64,000 nucleotides of DNA, from contig NW_020654748.1 in NCBI RefSeq assembly GCF_003589595.1, positions 1,439,887 to 1,503,886 of the forward strand, given 5' to 3'. The translations under genes and the position numbers were made by a program. This DNA is from Hyposmocoma kahamanoa. Its lineage: Eukaryota; Arthropoda; Insecta; Lepidoptera; Cosmopterigidae. The notes under the pieces are model-generated. The model made no database searches and was not told the origin of the DNA. It saw only the letters and a list, made by a program, of their open reading frames with translations. Positions 54,606 through 63,782 of this stretch are shown here, piece by piece; position 1 is the first letter of the stretch; each line of letters opens with the position of its first letter.

Positions 54606-54891
54606 CATTAACTTACAAATAAATGGACGACGGGTCTAATACAAAAACCACGAAAAAAATGTCCCAAGTCAACCTAGTTAAACGTAGTGACATGTAAAGG
54701 AATATGAAAAAGCTAAAACGTTGAATTTAAATTGTAATGTCATCGCAGTACTGTCTAATTTTGCTTGCTTCGCTGTCAGTCGAACAAACGAAGACTAAAG
54801 CGTGAATGACGCTCTGTATACGATTTTAACGCCCTATAAGTTCGGACACTTTTTAGCGCGGACCCGACGTCCATATAATTGCAAGTCAATG
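54606..54891 (+). mobile_element. MITE family K copy 3 (286 bp)
   Basis: Perfect 8-bp TSD ATCGTATA at 54598-54605 and 54892-54899. Differs from copy 2 by a handful of bases, including a 'gacgc' indel near 54808. Confidence 0.92.
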
Positions 54892-55215
54892 ATCGTATAC
54901 ATAAATTTTGCAGGCTAATTTCACATCACATTTCCTTTTGCCTATTCTTAAAGAAATCTATCCAAATTAACACCCTTGATAAGAAATTTAAAATAAATAG
55001 AATGTTTTGCCATCTCCTAAATAATCACTCTTCGAGTTTGAGAAAGTAAGGTATCAAAATGTTTCATCTCATCAATGACTGTGACAAGATTGAAACGGAA
55101 AATAAAGAGAAGGACAATACTTTGGACATTAACTAATATGACATTATTATTTAGATGTAAACGATTGACATCTGTGAAAAGTAAAAGAAATATTTACGTA
55201 TTATTATGACAATTA

Positions 55216-55402
55216 TATGGTGAAAGTACAGGCACATGAGACTTGTCAACTTATATTTCAGGGTGACGGAAGCAGAGGCGGTGCCCTCTGATCTTTATGA
55301 TTTAAAACTCTGAGTAACACTGCAACTTTTATGGACAGTCGTGTCACTTAGCACCAGGCGCACGACTTGTTCCTCCCGTCACTTGGTATTATAAAAAAAA
55401 AA
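55216..55402 (+). mobile_element. Repeat A copy (sense, 5'-truncated)
   Basis: From 'tggtgaaagtacaggcacat' to 'cttggtattataaaaaaaa'. A clear poly(A) end, inside element U. Confidence 0.8.
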
Positions 55403-55544
55403 CAAATCATGTAATAAAGGTGTTTAATTTATTACAAATTTTGGAAGGATTTTTATAAGACCGAGCATGCGATCCGATCCGTGGATCGATTCAGGGACAT
55501 AAATTCGATTCAAAGCAAAAAAATCGTGCATCCCTACTGTCTAC

Positions 55545-56079
55545 ACCACTTTCATCTTTTCTACATAGTTGTTGACCGTGATCTCAACTACGAACGCCAA
55601 CAACAAATTGTTATATAACAATTTTCATCTTTTGATGTCCCGCAAGATATATTAGTCGTTATAGTTTTATTGTTTTTAAATAATTTATTAGCTCTCTAAA
55701 AATTAATTAGCTTTTTGTATGACAGCTTGAATATAAATTTATGTTCCCTTGACCGCTATAACATGACACTGTTCTCAAAGTTTGCGTGTATTTCATATTT
55801 TATTATTTCCTTTCATTAACTGGCTTCTTGTAAGGGTGCGTTTGTATTTCAAAAAGCATTTGAAATTGTTTTATGGCTTCGTAAAATATGAATAATTTTG
55901 CTGAAGAAAATTTATCTGTTTCATACGTTTATGAAAGTTATTTTAGTTTTTTAATTAATTGCGTGTTTTTATTGAAGGATTTTTTAAAATAGAATAATTG
56001 TTTTTACTATACAACTACATCAATTACCGATAAACAAACGTCTGATCCCAAAGTAACTAAACCACTTGTGTTATGGATA
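55545..56079. other. Unassigned AT-rich stretch
   Basis: No gene or repeat recognised. Confidence 0.4.
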
Positions 56080-56168
56080 TCGGAAACAAGGACGGTGCCA
56101 CAAACACTCCTATGGGGATCGGGGATCAAACTTGGGACCTCAGAGATGGCAACACTATAAAAACCGGT
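56080..56168 (-). repeat. SINE D-like fragment
   Basis: The complement reads 'gttgccatctctgaggtccc', 'aagtttgatccccgatcccc', close to the anticodon-to-B-box part of the D copy at 62524-62602. Confidence 0.45.
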
Positions 56169-56404
56169 CGTCAGAATATTGAAATTCTGTTATACAGAAG
56201 TCTCATAATATTTAATTCCCGGAACTACGTGTACTTGAGCAAAGAAAATACTTCCCTGGGAACACCCAGAATAAATAGATAAGCACTTTATGAAATAATA
56301 TTCATATCAAGCCCGCGGTAATTGGTCAAAAACGCTGAAACATTGTTTAGACTTTACAAAATGAATTTTCAGATCCCTTACTTGAGAAATGATTGGTTTT
56401 CTAC

Positions 56405-56572
56405 ACAAATTTTTATCCCTTATTTCACACCCTTTAAGATTATTTTGTGACAAAGAGTAGCCAATGTCCTTCTCCTAGGTTCCATCTATCTCTGTACCAA
56501 AATTCAACAAATTTGGCGTGATTTCGTAACAGATAGACAGTTTCTTTCACATTTATAATATTAGTTTGAGTG
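56405..56572 (+). mobile_element. RTE-type LINE 3' UTR (family V) copy 2
   Basis: 'cctttaagattattttgtga', 'ccatctatctctgtaccaaa', 'gtaacagatagacagtttct', 'ttcacatttataatattag'. The last block is the usual end of the family. Confidence 0.65.
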
Positions 56573-57149
56573 ATCAATGTCACAATATTACATGATCGAT
56601 TATGTTTTCAAATTCAATCGATAAAACCAAAATGTGCTCTATTAAGGGATTTGAAAATCTTTCAGTCGAGAATAATTTTTAATTCGGTGATTTCGTGGCG
56701 GTGATTAGAAATTTTTGATTTCGTAATCCAGAAAATGCGCACTTGAATTTCTTACCATTTAATTTTGAATTTCCGATTATTATTGTTACATTATTGTAAT
56801 AATCATACATATAATATCCTGTCGCTAATATAACCAACTTTAGTTCTTAAAAGAAAATCATCAGTCAAAATATCTGCAACGAAAAATTATTAAACTATAA
56901 TTTTTTCGAAAGGAATTGCAGTAAATTTTCCAAATAATGGAGTTTCAATCGGGTTAAATAATAAACTTAGTAACTAAATTAAATAATTTTTTAGAGTTAA
57001 TTTTTTCAGTAACCCCATGAAATGTTTCGAAGTAACCATTGAAGGCCATGTTATCATTATCGCGGAGCCCGCACAATTTGCTAAACACAGGTGTTCGCGA
57101 AGCTTTATTTACCTTTCTATCACGTGGTTTGTACAGGACGTAGCACTAT
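56573..57149. other. Unassigned AT-rich stretch
   Basis: An acceptor-like 'aattttttcag' at about 56999-57009 precedes a 67-codon ORF without motif. Not enough to call an exon. Confidence 0.3.
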
Positions 57150-57204
57150 TTAAGGGCTTGCATTCACTGAACTCACGAGTCTGTAACAGTAACACAGTGT
57201 CCGG

Positions 57205-57325
57205 AATAAGTTTTGGTTGAAGAAAATCGGGCCGGCTTTTTCGAGAAGCGGCGGAGAGTGCGCGTGCGTCCCTTCCGATGGGTAGTCCACGACTGAACGT
57301 GATTACGCGAGCGCGAGTGTACCGT
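57205..57325. promoter_or_regulatory. CpG-rich patch, possible promoter or 5' exon
   Basis: About 120 bp contain some 16-18 CG dinucleotides ('gagaagcggcggagagtgcg', 'gcgagcgcgagtgtaccg') in an AT-rich setting. It belongs to no repeat family seen here. No TATA box or gene follows on either strand within recognition, so the regulatory call is only a possibility. Confidence 0.2.
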
Positions 57326-57625
57326 ATTTTTTTTTTCCTTTTCTATGTCATACATGTAGATTTTTCTTTCACGCGTTTATTTACTTTCAGTTTCATTACG
57401 TTCTGGTGTTACGTCACTGTACTTCTTTGTTTGTTACGTGCATAATATCGGTAAATATTGTTCACTAAGTTCGTCACATCGCATTCCTCCGAAATCAGAG
57501 ATGGGCAGCGGTTTAAAATCCAATAATCCCGGGTTTTAATCGGGTTTTTACCTAAAGCGCCAACTTTTCACTCATTTCTGCTCAAAATCGTGGGCAAAAC
57601 TGAGAAAAACGGAATTCGGTATAAT

Positions 57626-58137
57626 TCTTTTTTTATAATATCAAGTGACGGGAAGAACAAGTCGTGCGCCTGGTGGTAATAGTAATAATAATAATAATAA
57701 CGCAACACACTCATAGTCCCGCACTAGGGAAAACCTGTATAGCGGGTGCCATGGACCACACATAGACAACCACAAATTACACTCAAACTCTCGAGAGAAA
57801 TAAATGTCGGCTATACACATATTTCTCCCGGCCTGGGAATCGAACCCAGGATCTCTGCGTGGCAGTCCGGCTACTGAGGCAGTTCAAGGTGAGCGACATG
57901 CATGTCCATAACAGTTGCAGAGCCAATAAGGCTTTAAATCGCAAAGATCTTAGTGGCACTGCCACTATCCCCGTCACCCTGAGACATAAGTGGACAAGTT
58001 CCATATGCTTAAAATTTCACCAGCACCCTGCAAAACCGGAACGCAGTAATGCTCACATTACTGTTTGACGGCAGAAATAGGTTACGGTGGCAGTACTTCC
58101 CTGGACGAACTCTTTCACAAGGAGCTCTACTGCTACT
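57626..58137 (-). mobile_element. Repeat A copy, full length, with SINE B inside
   Basis: Antisense: 'ttttttataatatcaagtga' (poly(A) end), 'cgtgcgcctggtggtaa', [SINE B], 'gtgagcgacatgcatgtcca', through the hairpin 'cagtaatgctcacattactg' to 'caaggagctctactgctact'. Both ends of the family are present, so it is the reference copy here. Confidence 0.85.
57680..57890 (-). mobile_element. SINE B copy nested in repeat A
   Basis: 'taataataataataataacg', 'cactagggaaaacctgtata', 'ttctcccggcctgggaatcg', 'aacccaggatctctgcgtgg', 'cagtccggctactgaggc': complete antisense B. It lies between A's 'ggtggtaa' and 'gtgagcgac'. Confidence 0.85.
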
Positions 58138-58269
58138 CCATACTATTACATTTTCGGTGTTAAAAATCCTTTATAGACTAAAAAGTGCAAGTTGCAATCC
58201 TGAAGTTCTCATAAAGATGCACATTAGGATACTATTATTATGAAGATAAACTCGAATTTCTTTTTTCCG

Positions 58270-58500
58270 ATATAACGTTTGTTCGAATTCTCATTACCCC
58301 GAAAACCGAATTATAACAAAACCGTTGTTCTTTCAGGATATGTTGGATGTTTATCGCAAAGACATAATTAGGTTCGGTTAGGTTAAGTTAGGTTTAAAAG
58401 AAAAAATCTTTTACCTCTCAAAATTACTTTCGAGGTCATGAAAATTCGAACAAACTTTATTTCTGGAAAATATCGTTTCGGACTTCTGATAGGTAACCGA
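58270..58500 (+). mobile_element. Repeat S copy with inverted ends
   Basis: 'gtttgttcgaattctcat' (58277-58294) and 'atgaaaattcgaacaaac' (58438-58455) are inverted with one mismatch. Core: 'gttctttcaggatatgttgg', 'atgtttatcgcaaagacata', 'aggttcggttaggttaagtt'. It is inside element T or part of it. Confidence 0.6.
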
Positions 58501-59587
58501 TTTAACCATTTTTTGTATCCATTTGTTTTCAATGCGATTTTCAAGCGAATCGATTCAATAAAAAGTCAAATAGAACAGTCCAAATAAGAAAACAATAAAT
58601 ATTTTGTAATAATATAATTAAAGAAGGATGGCGAAAGCTGCCCCAATAACGACGAAGAGCCGTTCATGGACTTTGCTAGTATAATTTTGCGTTTTAGTTT
58701 TATATATTTTTGTATATTTTTAGAAGTCGGGAATAAAAAAAAATATAAAACTTTGTATTTTTAGAATAGATGCAAGAACACAACGCAATTTATTCAGTTC
58801 GACCATAGATTACGTAACGTTCTTGTACGTACGTTCCATTTTAAGCATGATTGAATGTTTACCTACCTGAATTTCTTGGTTATTTTGTAGTACACACATA
58901 AAACATTAAAGCTATAAAATAAAAAATAGAACACAATAGAAAAAATAGAAAACAATAAAGTAAAAAATAGAACACAATGTGACAAAAATGTTTCGACGAT
59001 ATTTAAATGAGAGATAATGGAAGTTGCAAAGGAACGTTTTGACAAGACACCTTTTGCCAATGTCAATATTGAGAACAGTGTGAGCATTCGTGGCAGATTT
59101 CTGCTATTTGGGCAGATTTAATTTTTATTCATTTTTATTGCTGCAGAACATAAGTTATATTAAATGTGGTTGAGTTTGGAGGATTTGAGAGTATTCGGGA
59201 AGTTATTTACTATTTTTGGAAACAAACTGAAAAATTGTTGTTTTCTGTTACTACGAACAAACAACAAAAAGCGAAATACAGGACTGTTATAAACATAACC
59301 TATATCAACTTTATAACCCCAGCTTCTACAGTCTGAACCCAATTAGCTTTTTTCATGCTTTGATAATGAATCACAAGTATTGATAGGTATCCTTAATGCA
59401 CGTCGTCAAAAACACTGAGTCACAAAATACACGGGATGTCGTCATCCTTCTTTGATCAAAACTTGATTCACAGCAAATGTTTGTTTGTAAATAGTTTTTG
59501 CCCTCGATTTCGGGCGTTAATGGGTTTTAACCCGATTTAAATCCGCCTTTAACAAAGCGCAGGGTTCATCGCATCTGTGTCCGCGAT

Positions 59588-60050
59588 CGACGTGTTTTGA
59601 TGAATAATTTATAATATTTTCAATCAATATTAAAGGGTATTTATGAGATCGCTCTCCTTGGCTGTATTTAAACTTTGATATTTTATTATCATGTGCAAAA
59701 TATTAAACTGGAACTGCGTAAAGTCTTAGGCAAATTGGGTTTTAACCATGTTGCGCAATTATTAACTATTTTATCAATTAATTCGACGAACTTTGTAACT
59801 GTCAAAAGTATCCTGTTGGACTTTCCGATTTAATGTTCAAATAGGGAACTAACAAGGGTTTTGTAAGTGCGATAAAATATGTTAGTTCTTTATTAGGCTT
59901 GGGGATGGTTGTTTTTCGTTGTATTTTACAACTATACACGATAATGTAAACACATAATTAATGTATGCAAAGTAAAATGTAGGTACACCGCTTACGTCTT
60001 TGTGTTCTACTTAACATATTTTATTTTATAAATGTTTTGTAATATATTAA
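59588..60050. other. Unassigned AT-rich stretch
   Basis: No gene or repeat recognised. Confidence 0.4.
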
Positions 60051-60053
60051 TTA

Positions 60054-60372
60054 TTCATATGTTTTCGACTTTTCGTATTTGTTACACATTGGAACTATTT
60101 TTTTCCGGAATTTAAATGTTTTTTCAAACAAACCAACGTTTTGGACCCTTTACCTACAGGATCCATCGTCACGTCTGACTGAGAATAAGTCATCAATCAG
60201 TTATGTCTAACATTAATGCAAACCCGCCTATTTTTCACTATAGATACAAAAGTTATTAATTAAATACCTTTTTTAAATTTTCCAAAGAACATTCCAATTT
60301 ACGATACATAGTACAAATTATTTTAAACAAATATACGCGATTTAGACACGAAAAAATAGTTCAATTTCGAAT
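60054..60372 (+). mobile_element. Fold-back element N, diverged copy
   Basis: Left part 'gttttcgacttttcgtattt', 'gttacacattggaactattt', core 'aacgttttggaccctttacc' and 'atcgtcacgtctgactga', right arm 'aacaaatatacgcgatttag'. ATTAATTA flanks both sides (about 60046-60053 and 60371-60378). Confidence 0.6.
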
Positions 60373-60397
60373 TAATTAGAAATGTTCATTTCCCTAT

Positions 60398-60480
60398 TTG
60401 ATCCCGCCGGGAATCGAATCCGGGATCTCCTCATCTACCGCACGCAGTATAAAATCGTTGGGCCACGGAGGTCGTTAAAA
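60398..60480 (-). mobile_element. SINE family D copy
   Basis: Minus strand 'gacctccgtggcccaacgat', 'gcgtgcggtagatgaggaga', 'tcccggattcgattcccggc'. A and B boxes are clear. Confidence 0.65.
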
Positions 60481-60917
60481 TTTGTATTAACAAAACACCA
60501 TTGGTGTAACAACAACAGTAAGACATCTTCTTATGCTGAAAACTCGATACTACTTCTTCCCCTAATGATACGGTTCTCTTGGGTCGCAATAAATTGTAGA
60601 ATTCATTTTTTTTACGAACCAAATTAAATATATATTAAGTATATTTGAAATATGTATATTGTATACTATACGTGTTATATTTCATTCAGTTGATATGAAA
60701 AAAAAATCATTGGTACATGTAAAGCCACTATTGAATGCAGCAGTTTTCTTGTAAAATTTCGAGGTAAGTTTGTGTTTTTTTTCTATCGTGGAAATTTTTA
60801 GGAACCGTGTTTTCACATCATATGCTAGTCAGTGTATATCCCCAATTTTACTATATATTAAAGTGATTTGTGTCAATACTCTCATTTATGCGGTATCAAC
60901 CAAAGCAATTCAACAAT

Positions 60918-61188
60918 TAGTAGCAGTAAAGATTCTTGTGAAAGAGTTCATCCAGGGAAGTAACTATTTCTGCCGCCAAGCAGTAATGTAAGCATTACTG
61001 CGTTCCGGTTTTGAAGGGTAAGGGTGCTGGTGAAATTACGTTACGGGTGATGGGCGCAGAGGCAGTGCACTCAGATCTTTGCGATTTAAGGTTCTGCGTG
61101 GCACTGCGACTGTTATGGACAGGTGTCTCGTTTACCATCAGGCGCACGACTTGATCGTCCCATCACTTCGTGTCATAAAGAAACCAAT
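60918..61188 (+). mobile_element. Repeat A copy (sense)
   Basis: From 'tagcagtaaagattcttgtg' to 'cttcgtgtcataaagaaacc', with small deletions near 60965 and 61040. Hairpin 'cagtaatgtaagcattactg' keeps its full stem. Confidence 0.8.
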
Positions 61189-61489
61189 TTGAAGCTGTAT
61201 AGACTCTTAAGTAGAAGTTATAAAATATGTCGCATAATACACAATTTGTTTCATCTAATTCACATTATTTTTATGACATTCACCTGTTAAAAGCACTTCA
61301 GTGCTTCTACTACGAGTTTACCGTAACAGTTGTCGCTAGTGACCCCGTAAATTACTTCACAGTTTTGTGTAGTAAACTATAGCGCCCCTAGCGGTCACAA
61401 GAAGAAACAACATTTTGTATACAAACATTTTACACGGTCGTTGTCATTGTAATCTCATGGTAGAGTCACTGACGTACGATTCAAAGGCA
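61189..61489. other. Unassigned stretch
   Basis: 'tatagcgcccctagcggtca' near 61380 resembles a motif often found in insect repeats. No boundary found. Confidence 0.35.
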
Positions 61490-62105
61490 AATAATATTCC
61501 GTAGGTATTGGATAAGTCATTTTTAAGCTACTCGTGCTGACTGAAGAACGAGCAAGAAACTCTAGGAATTGTGCTCTTTTCAAACTTAAATGCTATGGAA
61601 TACACTTTAAATCAAATTTGTGTGGAATCTAGACTCATGGCGGCTTTTCTATACATTTTTTTTTAATACCCAGTGAAGGGACGAACAAGTCTTGTACCTC
61701 GGAATAAGCGACACGCCAATCCATAATCAGTTCCAGTGCCACTTAGAGCTTTTAGTTGCAAAGATCTTACGGGCATAGTCACTGTGCCCGTCACCCGGAG
61801 ACTTAAATTGTCAAGTCCTATATGCCTGTAATTTCACCAGCACCCTTACCCTTCCAAACTGGAACGCAGTAATGCTGACCATAATCTTATTCAAAATAAA
61901 CATTTTATGGAGAATAAAATAATCGTTAGTTAAGCGAAATCGAGGTATCGTGAGTTTGGACTTAGTTCTAAGGTTAATATTATGGGTATCTTCTTTCTTA
62001 ATTAAATTTTGTATATTTTTACAAAATATTTGGGTAAATATTTACCGTGATGCCACAGTCATGATACCAGTCTCCTTGAACTTTACTCTGAGAGAAAAAA
62101 AATAT
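61490..62105 (-). pseudogene. CR1/Jockey-like LINE 3' end (family H) split by repeat A
   Basis: Left part 'gaacgagcaagaaactctag' and 'aatgctatggaatacacttt' (61545-61660). Right part 'gttaagcgaaatcgaggtat', 'cgtgagtttggacttagttc' and 'tgataccagtctccttgaac' (61930-62090), the complement of the coding segment 'LMVPRFRLTK' and upstream. About 80 bp present at 16760-16860 are missing around the insertion. Confidence 0.7.
61661..61884 (-). mobile_element. Repeat A copy inside LINE H
   Basis: 'tttttttttaatacccagtg' through 'ccttccaaactggaacgcag'. The distal third is absent. Confidence 0.75.
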
Positions 62106-62187
62106 TATGCGCCCGGCACATACAGACGGAATAGGCATCTTCTGGGCGAGGTCGTTCTATCTTTGCTCCAGAGCTATAACTACTCCT

Positions 62188-62395
62188 AGAACAGCCTCAG
62201 TGGCCGAACGGTTACAATGCTGTACTGCCACGCAGAGTTCGATTCCCGGGCTGAGAGAAATATTTGTGTGGCCTACATTTATTTCTCTCGTGAGTTTGGG
62301 TGTAATTTGTGGTTATCTATGTGTGTGTCCATGGCACCCGCGATACAAGGTTTCTCTAGTGCAGGGCTACGAGTGTGTACGCGTTAAAAAAAAGA
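62188..62395 (+). mobile_element. SINE B copy, near complete
   Basis: 'cctcagtggccgaacggtta' (A box), 'tgctgtactgccacgcaga', 'gttcgattcccgggctgaga', 'atatttgtgtggcctacatt', 'tgtgtgtccatggcacccgc', 'agtgcagggctacgagtgtg' and A-run. A short deletion before the B box. Confidence 0.85.
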
Positions 62396-62454
62396 GCAAG
62401 TCCATTTCATTTAAAAAAAAAACCGAAAACCTAAACGGTACACAGTTATACTTA

Positions 62455-62605
62455 TAACTTGTCTATTTATTGTAAATAGACAACATCACGTACGTTGCTC
62501 TGATCTCAATGTAAGTAGACCCGGCCGGGAATCGAACTCGGGACCTCAAAGATGGCGACATCATGGAATCCGGAGTGCAAGCCACTCGACCACGGAGGTC
62601 GTCAT
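62455..62605 (-). mobile_element. SINE family D copy with R1-like tail match
   Basis: Minus strand: 'gacctccgtggtcgagtggc' (A box), 'gccatctttgaggtcccgag', 'ttcgattcccggccgggtct' (B box), then 'acttacattgagatcagagc'. The stretch CGGCCGGGTCTACTTACA (62527-62510) is identical over 18 nt to the 3' UTR end of the R1-like LINE at 63263-63280. A small hairpin GTCTATTTA/TAAATAGAC sits at 62461-62481. Confidence 0.7.
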
Positions 62606-62701
62606 ATATAGTTATACATTACATATTATTTATTACTTGTAGCTTTTTTACCGAGGATACGACGATATCGATATTAAATTAAAATGTAGGTATTCAAATT
62701 G

Positions 62702-63307
62702 TGGCTTGGCGGATCCCCCCTATGGCGCTCGTACCATAGAGGCGATGCGCCCTGTCCTCGTAGAGTGGGTAAACCGGTCCCACGGGCCACTGTCGTACCA
62801 CCTTGTGCAGGTGCTGACCGGGCACGGCTGCTTCGGTCACTACCTGCACAAGGTGGCGAGGAGGGAACCGTCCCCGTCGTGTCACGAGTGCGGCGCTGCG
62901 GATGACACCGCGCAGCACACCCTAGAGGTGTGTAGCCGGTGGGATGAGCAGCGCCGCACTCTGACGGGGACTGTAGGGCAGGACCTCTCGCTGCCGAGCG
63001 TGGTTTCCGCCAGCTCGATAGCGAGGAGTCCTGGGAGGCGGTGGCTTCCTTTTGCGCAGAGGTTATGTCGCAAAAAGAGGCCGCAGACGTACGGGGAGAA
63101 GGCGAAGGCAGTTCGCTGCTCGCCTGATCCCCTAGTGAGACCAGCGGGCTCTGGACAGGGACTCCGGAGCCTGCATTGCACGGCCTCACTCGTCTGGGGG
63201 GCGGGTCGGAGGACAACCGACTCGCCCCTCCGCTGGCGCGGGAGCCCTGGCGTAAGCTAGGGCGGCCGGGTCTACTTACACTTCACTGATCAAAAAAAAA
63301 CAAAAAA
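62702..63307 (+). mobile_element. R1-clade-like LINE, 5'-truncated, 13-bp TSD
   Basis: GGTATTCAAATTG flanks it exactly at 62689-62701 and 63308-63320. The element is strikingly GC-rich and ends in an A-rich tail 'caaaaaaaaacaaaaaa' (63291-63307). The 3' UTR is about 160 bp. The perfect TSD and open coding frame point to a recent insertion. R1 itself is specific to 28S rDNA; this copy sits in unrelated DNA. Confidence 0.9.
62706..63127 (+). pseudogene. R1-like ORF2 C-terminus with zinc knuckle
   Basis: The frame reads 'IEAMRPVLVEWVNRSHGPLS', 'YHLVQVLTGHGCFGHYLHKV', 'ARREPSPSCHECGAADDTAQ', 'HTLEVCSRWDEQRRTLTGTV', 'GQDLSLPSVVSAS'. The C59-x2-C62-x8-H71-x4-C76 knuckle is intact. After about 63020 the family sequence continues in another frame, 'EESWEAVASFCAEVMSQKEA', 'ADVRGEGEGSSLLA', to TGA at 63125-63127, so one frameshift has occurred near 63010-63022. 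The annotated open frame to 63260 is therefore artificial. The minus-strand ORFs here are GC-driven shadows. Confidence 0.85.
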
Positions 63308-63320
63308 GGTATTCAAATTG

Positions 63321-63704
63321 CGATATTCGTAGATAGATCTGCGTCCAACAATAATTTTCGCTAAGTTCACCAACAAACGCGTCTTGAAAAAAAAAACTTA
63401 ATCGTGTTACGGGTTGTGATTAGACGAATCTAATTATGCAAGACATTTGGAATTTGACCGAGTTATCAGATAAACGTAATCGGCGAGCTCTTAACAACGA
63501 AGTTATTTCACACATACAAAATAAATATGAATAGAATGAACAAACAATATTCACTTTAGTCTATATTTTTTCCAATTTGATAATGAAGGATTGACGGTTC
63601 AAAATTAGCAAACTAGCATCGGATTTTGTATGATTTATTTGTATTGACCACCATGAACAACTAAAATAAAAAAAAAATGTATAAAATAAAAACAATACTT
63701 GAAC
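63321..63704. other. Unassigned AT-rich stretch
   Basis: No gene or repeat recognised. Confidence 0.4.
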
Positions 63705-63782
63705 AAGATAAGAGATAAGCTCGCCTTTGTACACTAATATTTTAAAATGTTTCTTAAAATTTGTAATTTAATGTGTGGTACC
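63705..63782 (+). mobile_element. LINE 3'-end fragment interrupted by MITE K
   Basis: 'gataagctcgcctttgtaca', 'taatattttaaaatgtttct', 'taaaatttgtaatttaatgt', 'gtggtac' match the complement of 19925-20010. The match stops where K begins. Confidence 0.65.

Larger units (their letters stand above)
54406..55536. mobile_element. hAT-like element U with nested insertions
   Basis: Ends 'tagagatgtacattacgatt' and 'aatcgtgcatcccta' are imperfect inverted repeats. Flanks CTATCTAC (54398-54405) and CTGTCTAC (55537-55544) agree at 7 of 8 positions. The interior repeats 'gatcgattcaattgc' and 'gaatcgattcattt' near both ends. K copy 3 and a repeat A copy lie inside, so U is the oldest of the three. No transposase frame. 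Confidence 0.65.
57496..59579. mobile_element. hAT-like element T (about 2.1 kb) with nested insertions
   Basis: The left end is 'cagagatgggcagcgg' and the right end 'gggttcatcgcatctgtg', loosely inverted. Near both, 'ttttaatcgggttttta' and 'gggttttaacccgattta' are inverted to one another. Flanks TCCGAAAT (57488-57495) and TCCGCGAT (59580-59587) agree at 6 of 8. Repeat A has inserted at 57626. T sequence on both sides of A matches the continuous fragment at 52915-53120, which proves the A insertion. The outer limits are less certain. Confidence 0.45.

Noticed and set aside
57017..57220. 67-codon ORF after a TTTTTTCAG acceptor-like site
   Set aside because: Such sites are common in AT-rich DNA; the peptide shows no domain and no donor is evident.
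62674..63216. 180-codon Pro/Ser-rich minus-strand ORF
   Set aside because: Shadow of the GC-rich R1-like LINE, whose plus-strand frame has the zinc knuckle and family motifs.
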